A DNA stretch of 64,000 bases from assembly GCA_028023455.1 (NCBI GenBank), contig JAQFVV010012506.1, positions 1,788,714-1,852,713 on the forward strand. Direction: 5' to 3'. Each line of letters begins with the position of its first letter. Position 1 is the stretch's first letter. The position numbers and the translations under genes were made by a program. The notes below the pieces were generated by a model that saw nothing but the letters and a program-made list of their open reading frames with translations, had not been told where the DNA came from and did not search any database. The stretch is from Epiperipatus broadwayi. Its lineage: Eukaryota; Onychophora; Udeonychophora; Euonychophora; Peripatidae. This document shows positions 12,581 through 25,054 of this stretch, one piece after another.

Positions 12581-14383
12581 ATATAGAAGTACAGATATGA
12601 AAAAGCCTGTACTGTAAAAAAAAATCATATTTTAAGATTTAACTTAAGTACACAAAAGATTTTAATATTATATAAATAAGTATGAGAAATTCACAATTGA
12701 AAAAATGTTTAAAACAACCAGGCCTGTTAGTATAATATTGATGTGTGACAGTTACAGACAACTCTTACAGTTTATTAATGGCAAAATGGTTACATAGAAA
12801 CAATCATATATTCACTAATTAGACAACAGAGATAATAGGGATTTTATATATAAGATATATACATACATACATTCAAGTTTATTATTGGAGATTTATATGT
12901 GTGTTATTGTTGAAAGATGGGAATAATTTTTCGGAATATACGTATAAGATATTGATACACTAATTGAATATTTTTTTTAACCTAATTGAATATTTTTGTA
13001 ATCGCTTTCAAAATATATAAAAAAGGCATTTTACTTAAAATTTTTAGAGTAGTAATATATGATTAATTCGTACTGGTATTTAAACTGTAATAATAAAAGC
13101 TAGATTATGTGAGACTTTCATTCCATTTTTTAATTTTTTTTCTTCACAATGTCATCACTCAATTTTAACCAACTTATTTTCTAAATCGTTTTCTACCTTT
13201 CTTGATTTTTTTCTTTTTTTAAAGTCATTTGTTTTTTCTATTAACGTTTCTACTAAAAAAATTGCAAAGTAATGTATAAAGAATTAATTAGTAATAAAAT
13301 TAGAAAAGCGACAGTTCAAAAAATATTTTTTCTGGATTTGAAATAGTAATTATACCGCGCTTCGAACGCTCGTTGGTGAAGTTAGAAATATTTCCATTTC
13401 AGAAAGATTTTTTTAATATTTCAAATCATACGTCGCTGTATTTCAACCCTCTTTGTTTAGCTTGGTGGAATATCAGATCTCAAAAATAAAAACTTCTAGT
13501 TTGATTCTCAGTTAAGTAAAATAAACAGTCTCAGTTTGGTTCATTAAATGCAAGTGTATGTCAATTTGTTACTTGAACATTCAAATATCACATTATTCCC
13601 TGATAAATTATATTATTATTGTATTTTAAATATATGATATAAACAATGTATTATGGTTAAAATTTGAATCGATCACATTGTTTTTATTCAATTTATTTAT
13701 GCAAATTTTTAAAGTTTGTTTTTATATAATATTCATAATTGTTTATTAACAAACAATTGTTTTTCAACAATCCTGCATCGGTTAATGTAGTGATAGAGTG
13801 GCTGGAGTTCTAAGAATTAATCTCCACTCCTATCATTTTCCGTAGGAACATCTTATGAATTCTCCAGTAATTTAGTAAACCTTTCAATTATTTATTTATT
13901 CGTTAGTAAATAACATAAAATAGCACGTCGATATCACCCAGGTTCAGTCTAGCAAGTAAATATTTATAAAACAAATTATAAATAACATGTATAGCTTTTA
14001 GTTGTATGAATTATAGCTAAATGTACATTAAAGTTTTTTTCCTATTGCAATATAAAGTTTTTCTTCTTTTCAATTATTACTTTTAAATATTAGCTTGTTA
14101 TTTTAAAAATAAATCAATGTCCTTTAAACTTTAACAATTATACTATAAATGATAACTTTGTATAATGAAACCTTTTAATGGATAAAGCATTCCAGTGAGT
14201 GCAATTACTAAAAAAATATCAATAAAAAAAAAGAATATAAATATTTTTTAAAAAAACTCTAGTTTAAAACTTGATTAATTGCTGAATAAACATCTTAACT
14301 GATTTTAATAAAATTAAATTCGGTAAAATAGTTATAAAACAAAAATTCTGTAATGATAAATGCCTATTTAGATGGCCACGATG
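12581..14383. other. AT-rich noncoding DNA
   Basis: No gene recognised. A short CpG-containing stretch near 13350-13375 ('ACCGCGCTTCGAACGCTCG') stands out in a CpG-poor region. I cannot assign it. Confidence 0.5.
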
Positions 14384-14877
14384 AGATCACATGATCATCG
14401 TTTTTATGTTAGCACATATAACTGTTATTAAAACAGGCAAAACTCTCCATACAGTAGTGCCACTCAGTGCCAACCAGAGTAATCAATGGATGGCAGAAGG
14501 CTTGTGCATAAAATCCCCATCTAGTGTGTACTCATCCAATATCCCCAGACTAGTTTCTGGCTTGTGGCCTTCATCAGTGAGGAGTTTTGGATCTGAGAGC
14601 ACTGCACCCAAATCTTAGAATCTAATGCAACTCTCCAGCAGCCACCTTTTATCTCTACTTAACTACAAAACTATGAGAATAAAATTGAAAACACAATAAT
14701 ATTTCAATCCAAGCTCAATAGCTTATATAGTCATATGGGTCTCAACCTAGTTCAGCATTGATACAGTTTGGAATCTTTGGTTCTTTAACAACCATAGACA
14801 CTACTATCCCACTAGACAGGATTGGTGCTAAACCACTAAACATCACATGATCACCATTTCTTATGCTAGCACATAAC
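14384..14877 (-). mobile_element. HHR-repeat family 1, unit on minus strand (retrozyme-like)
   Basis: Read on the minus strand, the unit begins with GTGCTAGCATAAG, passes a conserved body and the hammerhead at 14542-14583, and ends by re-entering its own start (GTGCTAACATAAA). It is therefore slightly longer than one monomer, with the same block at both ends. That is the signature of a tandem or circular template, as described for retrozymes and PLE terminal repeats. It has no protein-coding capacity. It abuts, head to head, a plus-strand copy starting at 14878. Confidence 0.75.
14542..14583 (-). ncRNA. Hammerhead ribozyme, type I with minimal stem III (family 1)
   Basis: On the minus strand: stem I TCCTCA, box CTGATGA (intact), stem II GGC-CACAA-GCC with an A-A mismatch at its base, GAAA (intact), stem III AC/GT with a 2-nt TA loop, then cleavage-site C and stem I TGGGGA. 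Stem I pairs at all six positions with one G-U. All catalytic-core bases (CUGANGA, GAA, U16.1-C17) are present. The 2-bp stem III is typical of PLE/retrozyme hammerheads, which usually cut best as dimers. Confidence 0.72.
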
Positions 14878-15476
14878 AGATGAAGGCCACAAGCCAGAAA
14901 CTAGTCTGGGGATATTGGATGAGTAGGCACTAGATGAGAATTTTATGTACAAGCCTTCTGGCATCCATTGATTACTCTGGTTGGCACTGAGTGGCATTAT
15001 TATATGGAGAGTTTTGCCTGTTTTAAAAACAGTTATGTGCTAGCATAAGAAATGGGGATCATGTGATGTTTAGTGGTTTAACACCAATCCTGCCTAGTGG
15101 GATAGTGGTGACTATGGTTGTTAAAAAACCAAAGACACCAAAATTTATGGGTGCTGAACTGGGTTTAGATCTATATGACTAAATAAGCTATTGACTTGGA
15201 TTGAAAATATTATTGTGTTTTCAATTTTATTCTCATAGTTTTGTAGTTAAGTAGAGATAAAAGGTGGCTGCTGGAGGGTTGCATTAGATCGTAAGATCTA
15301 GGTGCAGTGCTCTCAGATCCAAAGCTTTTTACTGATGAAAGCCACAAGCCAGAAACTAGTCTGGGGATATTGGATGAGTAGGAACTAGATGGGGATTTTA
15401 TGCACAAGCCTTCTGGCATCCATTGATTACTCTGGTTGCTACTAAGTGACACTACTGTATGGAGAGTTTTTCCATG
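14878..15476 (+). mobile_element. HHR-repeat family 1, ~1.3-mer tandem copy on plus strand
   Basis: Contains two hammerhead-derived blocks whose predicted cleavage sites (after 14906 and after 15361) are 455 bp apart, defining the monomer length. The first ribozyme lacks its stem I 5' side because the unit begins inside the conserved box at the palindrome junction. The second is complete but decayed in stem I. The body matches the neighbouring inverted unit over its whole length, with substitutions that show independent decay. Confidence 0.78.
15326..15367 (+). ncRNA. Hammerhead ribozyme, type I (family 1, weak stem I)
   Basis: Box CTGATGA at 15332-15338, stem II GCC-ACAA-GC type with A-rich base, GAAA at 15352-15355, stem III AC-TA-GT, cleavage-site C at 15361, stem I 3' side TGGGGA. 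The 5' stem I side is TTTTTA, so stem I is held mostly by G-U pairs. The core is intact but folding is doubtful. Confidence 0.6.
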
Positions 15477-15499
15477 ATAAGATATTTACATTATATATG

Positions 15500-15715
15500 C
15501 AGTCAATATTATAGTTTAATTGTTAACATATTCACCTGTATACTTATCACCTGGAGTTTAATATTCATTAAGGCTGTAGCCTCAAGCACATGCATATAAA
15601 ATTCAATAGTAGGGACCTCTACAGGTCTTAAAACCACAAGCTTACTCTTTGGAAGAAAAGAGGGGAACCGGAGTTTAGTAAAAGTTGACAAACTTTTCAA
15701 GTCACTTGCAAATTT
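15500..15715. repeat. Diverged relative of the 25-kb repeat
   Basis: Shares 'AAATTCAATAGTAGGGA' and 'ATTAAGGCT' with the inverted repeats at 25.3-25.7 kb. It directly follows the family 1 HHR units, which suggests that the two repeat types are parts of the same larger element. Confidence 0.5.
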
Positions 15716-18577
15716 AAGATTTTTTTAAAAGGTAATTCAGCAATGGTCAGTAAATAATATTTACTACATGCTAGAGAAAGAATAAAAATTCCAGGTTAAT
15801 ATAGCTTAGTGAGATGATTATCGATATACTTTTATAAATAAAAATTAAAATATAATTGTAACAAATGGTGATTGGGGATTATTATTACTCTGTAGGTGTT
15901 AGATTTATTTTTAGTTCATATTATAGCACGCATAATTGTGTATTTCTTTATGTACAACTTCTCGCCTAAATATATTTTTAATAACGGCTTAAATTCCAAC
16001 CATTTTCAATTATCCCTGATATTTTTTGATTAAAAGCTATTATGCCATGAAAAGACGAGTTTTTTTTGCATAATGAATTAGACAAATAACTTTATTCAAT
16101 AATTAGATATCTTAGAATTACAGAATAGATTTACTTAGATATAAATTTAAAACTGAGAAAATAAATAGATTGAATAAAGAAGAAAATAAAAAAAAGCAAA
16201 TTACTAAGTATATAATAAAAATAATTGTCTGATTATTTGTTTTAAAAATCATATGAAACTGAGTCCAAAATGATTTGACTTTTGAGCTAATCATTCTTGC
16301 TAAACTAGTTCGTGCTAACAAACATGGAAGAGACTGTCTATTAGACTTAAGTTACTAGAAAAGGTCTCATTGGGTGATTGAATTAAATATTTCAGTTTTT
16401 ACATTAAGTGTAAAGTTATTATTTACAGAATAATATATATATATATTATAAAAGCAGTAAATTATTCACCTCTCCATATTAGACAGTATATGATAAAAGC
16501 AGCTCTACTTTAGTGCCATCTACAACACGCTTGAATAATTACTAATTTCAGGGCCAGAGGAAGATGGTAAGCAAGGTAAGCAAGACATGAGGGTGCTGAT
16601 ACAAGATGGCCATGAAAATGGTGTGGAATTAAGAATACATTTATTTTTGTTCTGTTACGAATACTAATTACTATGACTTGATTTTTTATTTTTACAAAAT
16701 AAGGAAATATTAGAATAAATAATCACTTCTTGAAGTATAATTTGTCAATAATAATTTTTTACAGTTGGTTTTTCTTTTATGATATTCTGAGTTATGTTTT
16801 CTTATGGTGAATTTACATAATCCATATCAAATCACATTGCTAGGTGATGCAAAAATCGAACAGCCCATTTTATTATTAATATCCATCTTATTTATATATA
16901 TATTATGATGGTTATTTGCTATTTGTAAAATAATGACAATAAACTTCAAAATTTTTATTGGCTTATTATAAAAATAATATCTTAAATTTATAGTAGCAAA
17001 CAAATTTTTTTAAAAAAAATCCAAAATAATCTCATATTTTTAGTGTTTGAAATTCTTGTAGCAATTTTGGTTTCATTTTAAAAACATGCACACAAACAAA
17101 ACAAAACACTCAGTATAAATGTGTTGATGTGTTTATGAATGTTTATATTCCTCTGATATACTTAAATATAAAAAATATTCTTTTAAAATATTTAGCTAAT
17201 GTTATTTTAAATCTGGAATAAAATCTCAATTATTGTGAGAATGATAAACAAAATAAAATCAATTATCTTAATATTTGTAATATAAATATTTGTTCTAACA
17301 TTATGATTTATACATTTAATTTTATTAAAGTATAATATTTTATTTAAATATGTTTTAAAATATTATGTGCAAGCTTCTCCACCATTCTAATAAATAAACA
17401 AAACATCAGGAGAATGTTCATGGTAAATTCATGAACATAATATGGTAAATGCATGAACAAAATATTTAACAAATTATTATCAAAACACTTGCATTTGGAT
17501 ATTTATTTTATACCAGTTTTAAAATTACTTGAAATATTCTGGAAACAATCAAGTAAGTAATGACTAAAACTAGCAAATTTCACTTCTTAGGAAATAATTA
17601 ATTATCCCCTTCCCATCTTTAATAATGAAAAAAAAGTGTTATTAGTTTCTTAAAGTTTACCATGTTGATGGATTGATTTAAAAGATAAAATTTCATCATT
17701 ATTTATTGTTCTACCAATAATTATTTTTCTCACTTCTCTGTGATTTTACAGTTAAGACACCTAAGGTTTTTAATCATGTTTTTATTTAAAAAAACATTCT
17801 AAAAGATATCATTGGATTAAAAATAATTGGAACTCTTAAAGACTTTAAGTGAACTTTAGATTATAAAGGATATTTGTTTTTACTTATTACTTTTATATAT
17901 AGATTATATAATATAGCAGCTTTAGAGTTACTACAAAAGGAAAGCTGGAATAAAAAAAGTTCTACAGGCAATATAATATAAATTATATATATTATTATAA
18001 TTTCAATAATGATATCTTTTCGTATGTGTGTAATTTGTTTAAAATAGATTGTTAATTAATGTTGGTACATTAAATACTGTATGAAGAATATTTATATAAT
18101 TAATTACTTTTGTCTACTATAAATAAACTCAGTGAAGCTGATTTAAAAAAATATATTAAAATAATGTTTTATTCAACAAATTGGTTTAAATGACACTGAT
18201 AATAATAAATACAAATGGAGAGGGATTATATGAAGAACTATGACTGTTTAAAAACTTACTTTCTAGTGAATTATCTCCAATTCCAAAATCTACTTGATGA
18301 CTTGTTATACTCTTGAAAATGATTTGACCATTTCCATTTTCCAATTTGAGCATATCATTAAGAATATTTACTTTCCTCAGAAGTGTAGTTAGTGGGAAGA
18401 GATCGTTTTTGAAGTTGAAAAATCATAAAAAAATATTTTCATTCAACAATGGCAGATCAGTTAGCAAATTTGTCAATTATAGCTATAGAGAATGACATAT
18501 GCAATATTCTAAATATTGATGATATTGTATCTAAATTTAATTCTGTAAAAGCTTGAAAAATAAATTTATTATTATAA
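15716..18577. other. AT-rich noncoding DNA
   Basis: No confident gene. A short, GC-richer stretch at 16550-16620 has an acceptor-like site followed closely by GTAAGC donors. It is discussed as a finding, not called as an exon. Confidence 0.5.
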
Positions 18578-18945
18578 AATAATTAGAGGGGATTTGAACA
18601 CAGACTTTCAAGCTCCCTTTAGCTAGCCACTCTGTCTTATATAACCAATATACAAGATCACATACATGTAAAAAAAGATAAATGATCTCCAATATATGTA
18701 TATCATGCTGAACCATCATTTATCAGTGGATCCAAATCATCATCTCTCATACATATATGTAAGGTTTTATATTAAGATAGAAAATCTACAAACTTTAATG
18801 GGCAGGCTTCAATCCTCTTCACCCTCCAACACTTCATTCATATGTATTATTGAAAATCTGACAGCTGGACTGCTCAAAGCCCTTGTTGATGACAATACTG
18901 TTGTCATACCCATGTTGACTTTATCACTATGGCTCATCATATATA
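18578..18945 (+). repeat. Long-TIR repeat family copy
   Basis: Begins TTAGAGGGGATTTGAACACA and contains ACTTTCAAGCTCCCTTTAG, the AATGATCTCCAATAT block and the TTTAATGGGCAGGCTTCAAT block seen in the other members. The two overlapping short open frames here (18696-18986 plus, 18809-19024 minus) are repeat shadows. Confidence 0.75.
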
Positions 18946-19013
18946 GGGCCTTAATATTCCCATTTAAATACACACAACAGGAATGAGCTGAATTCAGGCT
19001 GAATCTGTAACAT

Positions 19014-19790
19014 TTTAAATTCAAATATATTATATAGACTGAATTTTAGATGTAATTAGAGGGCATTTGAACAGAGACTTTCAAGCTCATTATAGTTATT
19101 CATTATATCTTCTATAACCAATGCACATTAACACATATATGTGAAAAAGATGAATGATCTCCAATATACATATTTTCTGCTGAACCATCACTCATCAGAT
19201 GGTCCAGATCATCATCCTCACACATATATACAATCAGTGCTCAGCTTATATTAAAATAACAATTTTTCAAACTTTAATGGTCAAGCTTCAATCTTCTCCA
19301 CCTTCCAACTCTTGCATCAGTTATATAGGATGGAGAGAATAACTAAAGGGAACAAAAATCTGTATTCAAATACCCTGCCATATCTTTTCTATGTATTTAA
19401 ATGAACATATTATGTTCCTATATATGAGAAATCAGAGTGACTTAAAAATCAAAATGAGTATGACAATAATATTGGCATCAGAAGGGCTTTGGGCATTTCC
19501 ATAATATGACTGGCTGAAGAGTTGGAGGATGGAAAACATTAAAGCCTGTCTATCAAAGTTTGAAAATTTGCTATTTAATATAAACTGAGCACTGACTATA
19601 TATGTATTGGAGATGATGGTCTGGACCAACTAGCACAAATTATGCATGTACTGAAGATCATTTATCTTTTTACATGTATGTAGCATGTATATTGGTAATA
19701 TAAAATGGAGTATTGATAGCTTAATATAGCTTGAAAGTCTTTGTTCAAATCCCCTCTAATTACATCTAAAGTTCAGTATATATAATATAT
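19014..19790. mobile_element. Complete long-TIR element (MITE-like)
   Basis: The left end GATGTAATTAGAGGG and right end CCCCTCTAATTACATC are inverted. The similarity continues inward for about 300 bp on each side and slightly outward into flanking 'ACTGAA'. The centre (about 19320-19440) is unique. No transposase frame is present, so this is non-autonomous. Superfamily cannot be fixed from the ends that I see. Confidence 0.7.
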
Positions 19791-20170
19791 TTAAATTATG
19801 TAATAGCAGTTTTTTTTCGTTGTTATCTTTAATAAAACATTAAACCTTTTGTTTGACGAGGGAGGGGGCGCCAATTATTGTTTTGCATAAAAATGTTGAC
19901 GAGCCTTCCTTTGGTTTTCCTGATTTCTTGATAATAGTGCATTTAAATCTATATTCCCATACTAGTTTCAGGCCTTTTAAAATTTCATATTTTTAGTTAA
20001 TAGAAAATGAAGTGAAAAATGATTGGTTACTAAATGCATAATTGCATTACTTCGGTTTTGGATCCTAAACTTATTGATAAAAGCAAAGGCTGAAATTGGC
20101 CTGAGGATTCACTCACTAATTATAAAGTTTGTTATAAATACATTAGAATAGAAAGTTGCTCTTACTTTTT

Positions 20171-20282
20171 TTTTTTTTTTTCATATGTCATAGCATCTGC
20201 CGGGACGCGAACCCACACCCGTCTGCAACCAACTACTTGCTTGCATGGCGGCTGCGATACCTCTCGGCTAACAACGCAAGAC
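20171..20282 (-). mobile_element. tRNA-derived SINE with target-site duplication
   Basis: On the minus strand the element carries RNA polymerase III promoter boxes: A box TAGCCGAGAGG and B box GGTTCGCGTCC about 50 bases apart, a spacing suggestive of a tRNA with a long variable arm. A short tail (GATGCTATGACATATG) and poly(A) follow, seen as poly(T) on the plus strand. Identical 13-bp direct repeats TGCTCTTACTTTT flank it (20158-20170 and 20283-20295). The body is little more than the tRNA-like head. A second, more diverged copy lies at 55.3 kb. The acceptor stem does not pair well, so it is not a functional tRNA gene. Confidence 0.85.
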
Positions 20283-20295
20283 TGCTCTTACTTTT

Positions 20296-22469
20296 CATAT
20301 ACACATCATTTCAAAATACAAGAAATGATATTTTATTTTGAAGAATTACATATATTTGTGTAACCCCTCCCCCCATTTATATTCATTTAATTTTTGACAA
20401 AGAAGATTTTTTTTTCTTAATAATTTTAATTTATATCTTTTTTTTTTTTTTGCTTTTGTCTATTGCTGACAGAAGAGTTTTTCAAAAGAATATATTAAGC
20501 TCAGTGAACTTCGGTATTTTTTTCACTGATAGCAAAAATCTCTCATGACCTCTAATCTTCTAATTTTTCTTTTCTTTATCTTTATATTTCAATTTTCTTT
20601 TTGAAGTTGATGTAAATATATATCCACATCTACATATATATGTTTGTATATAAATATTAGTTTGCATGAATATCTATGGAAAGGTGTTTATATATAACAC
20701 ATCAAATAAATAGAATAACATAAATATAATGTTTCTCAATTGCTATTCCATAAAAAAAGGTAAAAGTAAATTATCATGTAGTAGAGCATTTCCAAGCTCA
20801 GATTGTAATTACTGACAAAATCTATGAATAATTAACTTGAGGAACGGAGGCTGCTGAATGTGCCAATGTTTATCATTGAAAACGACTAGCCAAAGAACTT
20901 CTGGGGATTTTAGAACTAGCATATAGTCTTTATTGATAATTTGAGCTTAACGTAATTAGCACTGGATTACAATAAATAGATTGAATTAATGCTCCTAATG
21001 CAGACACTGAAAGTAAATAGAGAAAGTTTTATTTGATATAGACAATCTTTTCCAAAGAGTTAAAGCAGCCAAAATTTAACATAAAATTATGGTCACTAAA
21101 TATATAATTTCTAAACTAATGTTAGCTTGAGTTCAACACTTTAGGATATAAAAAAAAATAAAGCTAGCTGCAGGATTTTAACTCAATGCTTTTAATGGAA
21201 AAAACCTGTAAATAAAAACTAGTCTGAAAGTTTGGACACAGCATTGCAATCAATTGGTGATTGTTTATTAAATCTTACAATAGATAGTTCTGAGGTAGAG
21301 TAGATAAGTAAATTAATACTCATATTACCTATGTGGAAAGTAAACGGAGAAAGTGTTGTGATTAAAGACTACATCCACCAGTCTTCAGAATGATGGAATA
21401 AACTAATATACAGAGCTTGTTTCTACATATGCTTAAGTTTTCAAACCGATATTAATACAATTGAATGTTTTAGTTATTCAGGATGTCACATGGTGTTCAA
21501 GCACCAGAAAAGACAAATTGAGCTGTGATATACACGTTAACTCTAATGCTATTTGTGCAATCTTGCAGTTATTTAAAAATTGAGTTTTCAATTTGGATCT
21601 TATATTTAATATATTTATGCTAATAATTTTATAGAAAATGAACATGCTTCACATATAGAAGTTTATATGGTGAATTTAAAAAAAATGAAAAACTTTAATT
21701 AATGCTGGAATTTTTCTTTCCTTATCATTCTTTTCGAATAAAAATAAACCAATAGGTAACAAAATTATTAGATTTAATAAAATACATCATTTAGAAAGTA
21801 ATTGTTTGGTTTTTTTTAATAGAATACAGTTTAATTTGTAAAAAAATTAAATTAAAAAAACAATTAAAATATTTATGTGTTTTTATTAAGGCTATTATTT
21901 ATACTATATATTACGTCAATAAAAAAATCAAATTACTAGTTGCTTAGCAAGAAGTGACAATTAGGCACCCTGGTGGCAGGTTGAGCACGACAATTTTATT
22001 CAATTGACAAAATTTAGCTTTTTTAAAATTTATTTTACTCAGCTGAGAATCAATTCAGGAATCTATAGCTAATGAGTTCATTACTCTGTCACAAAACCAT
22101 ACAAGACACATTTATATTTACCCAGAAAATATAATGTGTTAAAAAATAATATTAAAACAAAACACATAAATAAATAAATTACAAACTGCATAAAATAACA
22201 TAATCTAGAAAACAAACATATGAATATGTGCATGCATATACATATATATGCATAAATGTGTCCTCCAAATTTAATTATAGTTTATTTTTAAACACTAAAA
22301 TTAAGTACATTTAAGTTGCTTCTAAATGACAATATGATTTTTATTAATAAAAATAGAAGTTAAAATATTTCAATTTAGATTTAGAAAATATTTTCATGAG
22401 TATGACTACAATTATTCATTGAAATGATACTTTCCTGAATATATAAATTTGGATATACATATTATAATT
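20296..22469. other. AT-rich noncoding DNA with unassigned old repeats
   Basis: Nothing identifiable as a gene. The stretch at 21960-22090 (CACCCTGGTGGCAGG, then TCAGCTGAGAATCAATTCAG) has the look of an old dispersed repeat but I cannot classify it. Confidence 0.45.
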
Positions 22470-22570
22470 GTTAGAAGATTATATTCATGTAAACAAAGAT
22501 AATTTTAGTTTTTGATATTGTCAGGAAATCATCAGTTATTACTAATTGACAATTCTTCTGAGGTTAATCT
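22470..22570 (+). repeat. Half copy of the 24.3-kb fold-back repeat
   Basis: Contains CATGTAAACAAAGATAA, TTTTAGTTTTTGAT and TTGTCAGGAAA in order, matching the reverse complement of 24340-24395. Confidence 0.6.
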
Positions 22571-23163
22571 ACTTTTTTTCATTAATTTATAATAGCTGTC
22601 TTGCTATTATAGCTTAATTCTCTTGCAATGCCATAGTATTCTGACAGCTTTCTTTGTTTCAATATTAACCTTTTAACCGCTAATTATATTATTGGTTGTA
22701 TGAGGTAAAAATCAAATCTTTTAATTGGCCAACTCACAAACTGAAGACAAAGCCTATTGTTAAAACATATTCGCCTATAATATTAAATTCAACTCAGATA
22801 CGTTTATAAAAAGTATATCACTAATTTTTCAGGTTATGAAGAGAACGAAAGTTCTTTCAAAAATAAATTGCTATTTATTTATTCTAAAATATTCAATTTC
22901 GGCAACATAAAAGCTGTAATATAAACAAAAATGTCGACTTTTACGTTATAGAAAAGTAAATATTTCTTTTAAATATTTCTTTAATATTTTTACTAAAATC
23001 TTCAATATTTTTCGAAAATAATTTTGTTTTTTTATTATTCTCTCTGAAAATCATTTGTAATTACTGAATATATACTTAATATTCTTTAAAATTATATTCG
23101 AAATGAAAATCTCAGCGTTTTTCTTTATTTTTTTTGACCAGGCGGTTTCTTTGTTCTTTCCAG

Positions 23164-23373
23164 CCAATCAGAATGTCTTTTTCGGCTGAGCATGCTAAGA
23201 ACCAATCAAAACTCATGTTCTTTCTTTGTTTAGGTTTAAATGCATTTTTTTTTATTTTTTACTTGTAAAATAAATCGGAAGAGGTCACCATCTTACAGAA
23301 CTTTTAAAAATCTATTCAATACCTGTAAAACGAATATTTTAGCATAATAACTGGCAGAGTTAGAGTGACGTCA
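23164..23373. promoter_or_regulatory. CCAAT/CRE cluster, possible promoter
   Basis: Two CCAAT boxes in extended context (AGCCAATCAG at 23162-23171, AACCAATCAA at 23200-23209) and a perfect palindromic cAMP-response element TGACGTCA at 23366-23373 lie within 210 bp, in a stretch less AT-rich than its flanks. The sequence after it, GAGCTTCGTAAGAAAC, contains a donor-like GTAAGA. This combination would suit a TATA-less promoter with a short first exon, but no coding exon was identified nearby. The motifs are short and may be chance. Confidence 0.25.
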
Positions 23374-24252
23374 GATGTCTACGAGGAGCTTCGTAAGAAA
23401 CAGTCTTTTGGTTAAATCATAATTATATATTAGAATATAATAAATTTGACATCATTTGATAGATATTTTTATCTAGAAATGGAATAAATTCTAAAAAAGT
23501 ACATTTCATTTTTAGAATTATTTAAAAAATTTAGATTTTAATCAAATCAAAGCACTGTTTCATCATTCAACTTCAGGAGAAGCAGATTGTATTTGAAAAA
23601 TGAACTAAAAATTCTTTGTTTGATGTTTGTACTTAAAATCTGAATGAATAATTATTAATATTTAGTAAATCTATCAACTTATGCTTTAAAAGTTTAAATT
23701 TTTTAAAACATTTTTTATGATATTGGTATATTTTCTAACAGACTGGGTTAGTGATGATTTTTCTAGACAGATTAAATTTACTATCAATGTAATTTTCATA
23801 GTAACATTACTCAAAAATATAATCATTTATATTTAAAAATAAAATACTTCTGCAGAAAATAAATATGTCATAATATATAGTCTGATTCATAATAATTATC
23901 ATACAATTATTATGCAAAAATAATGATAAACATTCCAAAAAATCAACTTTTTAGTAATTTGTAATATTTTTTCAAAGTAGTATTGTAATGTTTGAGATCA
24001 CCAAGAATCCAATGGGTTCTCATCATTTTGAAGCCTATCAAGCTTTAAGATTCCTGCTTTTTTGATTATCCTGACATTGTCATACTTTTTTTGGAATTAA
24101 AATATTAGGGGAAAATATATGAATTTTAATGTTTTTTTAAAAAAGTTAGCAAAATCTTTCAATAGAAGGCTAAAGACACAAATTGAATTTTTTTGCCTTC
24201 CAGCCCAAATGAGCCTTGGAATAAAGAAAAAAAAACAGTTAATTGAGAAAAA

Positions 24253-24366
24253 GTGTTGCTATTGCCAGGAAACTATTAATTACTATTAATTAACACTTCT
24301 GAGATAAAACTTTTTTCCATTAACCTATTAATTAATAGTAATTGATAGTTTCCTGACAACATCAAA
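24253..24366. repeat. Fold-back repeat (MITE-like)
   Basis: Arms of about 38 bp (AGGAAACTATTAATTACTAT on the left, its near reverse complement ATAGTAATTGATAGTTTCCT on the right) flank a ~35-bp spacer. A related half-copy is at 22.5 kb. No coding capacity. Confidence 0.7.
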
Positions 24367-25054
24367 AACTAAACTTATCTGTGTTTACATGAATCTCATT
24401 TTGTACTATTTTTTATTATAATAATAATCTATGAAAAATATTCAATTCAATATATATATTATTTACAGGCCGATTCGATGCCAAAGTGCAGGGTATGCAA
24501 TGCATCCAGGTGGCACACTGTAGGAGTGACACAAACAACACCTTAAAAAAATTAAAATCAATAGATAATTAAAAGAATAATTAAAAAAACTGAAATCTTT
24601 AATACTTGATTTTGCTGATGTTAACTGATTATTTTATTTTATGTGTTTATTGCTTTATCAGTTAGACTAGATTTATGATTACATGTCTGTCCTGTTTTCA
24701 AGACAGACAACTTTATTGTATTTGGAGCTATTTTGTCAGCACTTTTATTACACATACATATATAGTTAATATTTTAGTCTAATAACAAAATCATAAATTT
24801 ACACTGCAAAATTGCTGTTGACAGCCATCTAGAAACTGATTCATTAATTAACCCTACCTTAGAATTAAATCAAATCAAATAAAAACAATGAGTGGCATAT
24901 GGAATGGGCCTGATTACGTATGTAGTGTAACTTAATATTTTTAAATAGATTATATAGTTGGTGAAATATTTTATAAATTAGAACTCCATTTTTAAATGAA
25001 AGTAAAATCTAAATTTATAGTGTTCCAAAGCACAACCTCCAATTAAATTGGTTA

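Noticed and set aside
10989-15700. Recurring ~75-codon frames with a conserved 'SNQSNQWM' segment
   Set aside because: The frame lies antisense to the hammerhead repeat and is conserved only because the repeat copies are; stops and starts are not preserved among copies.
20171-20282. Functional tRNA gene
   Set aside because: A and B boxes are present but the acceptor and T stems pair poorly, and poly(A) plus TSD identify a SINE.
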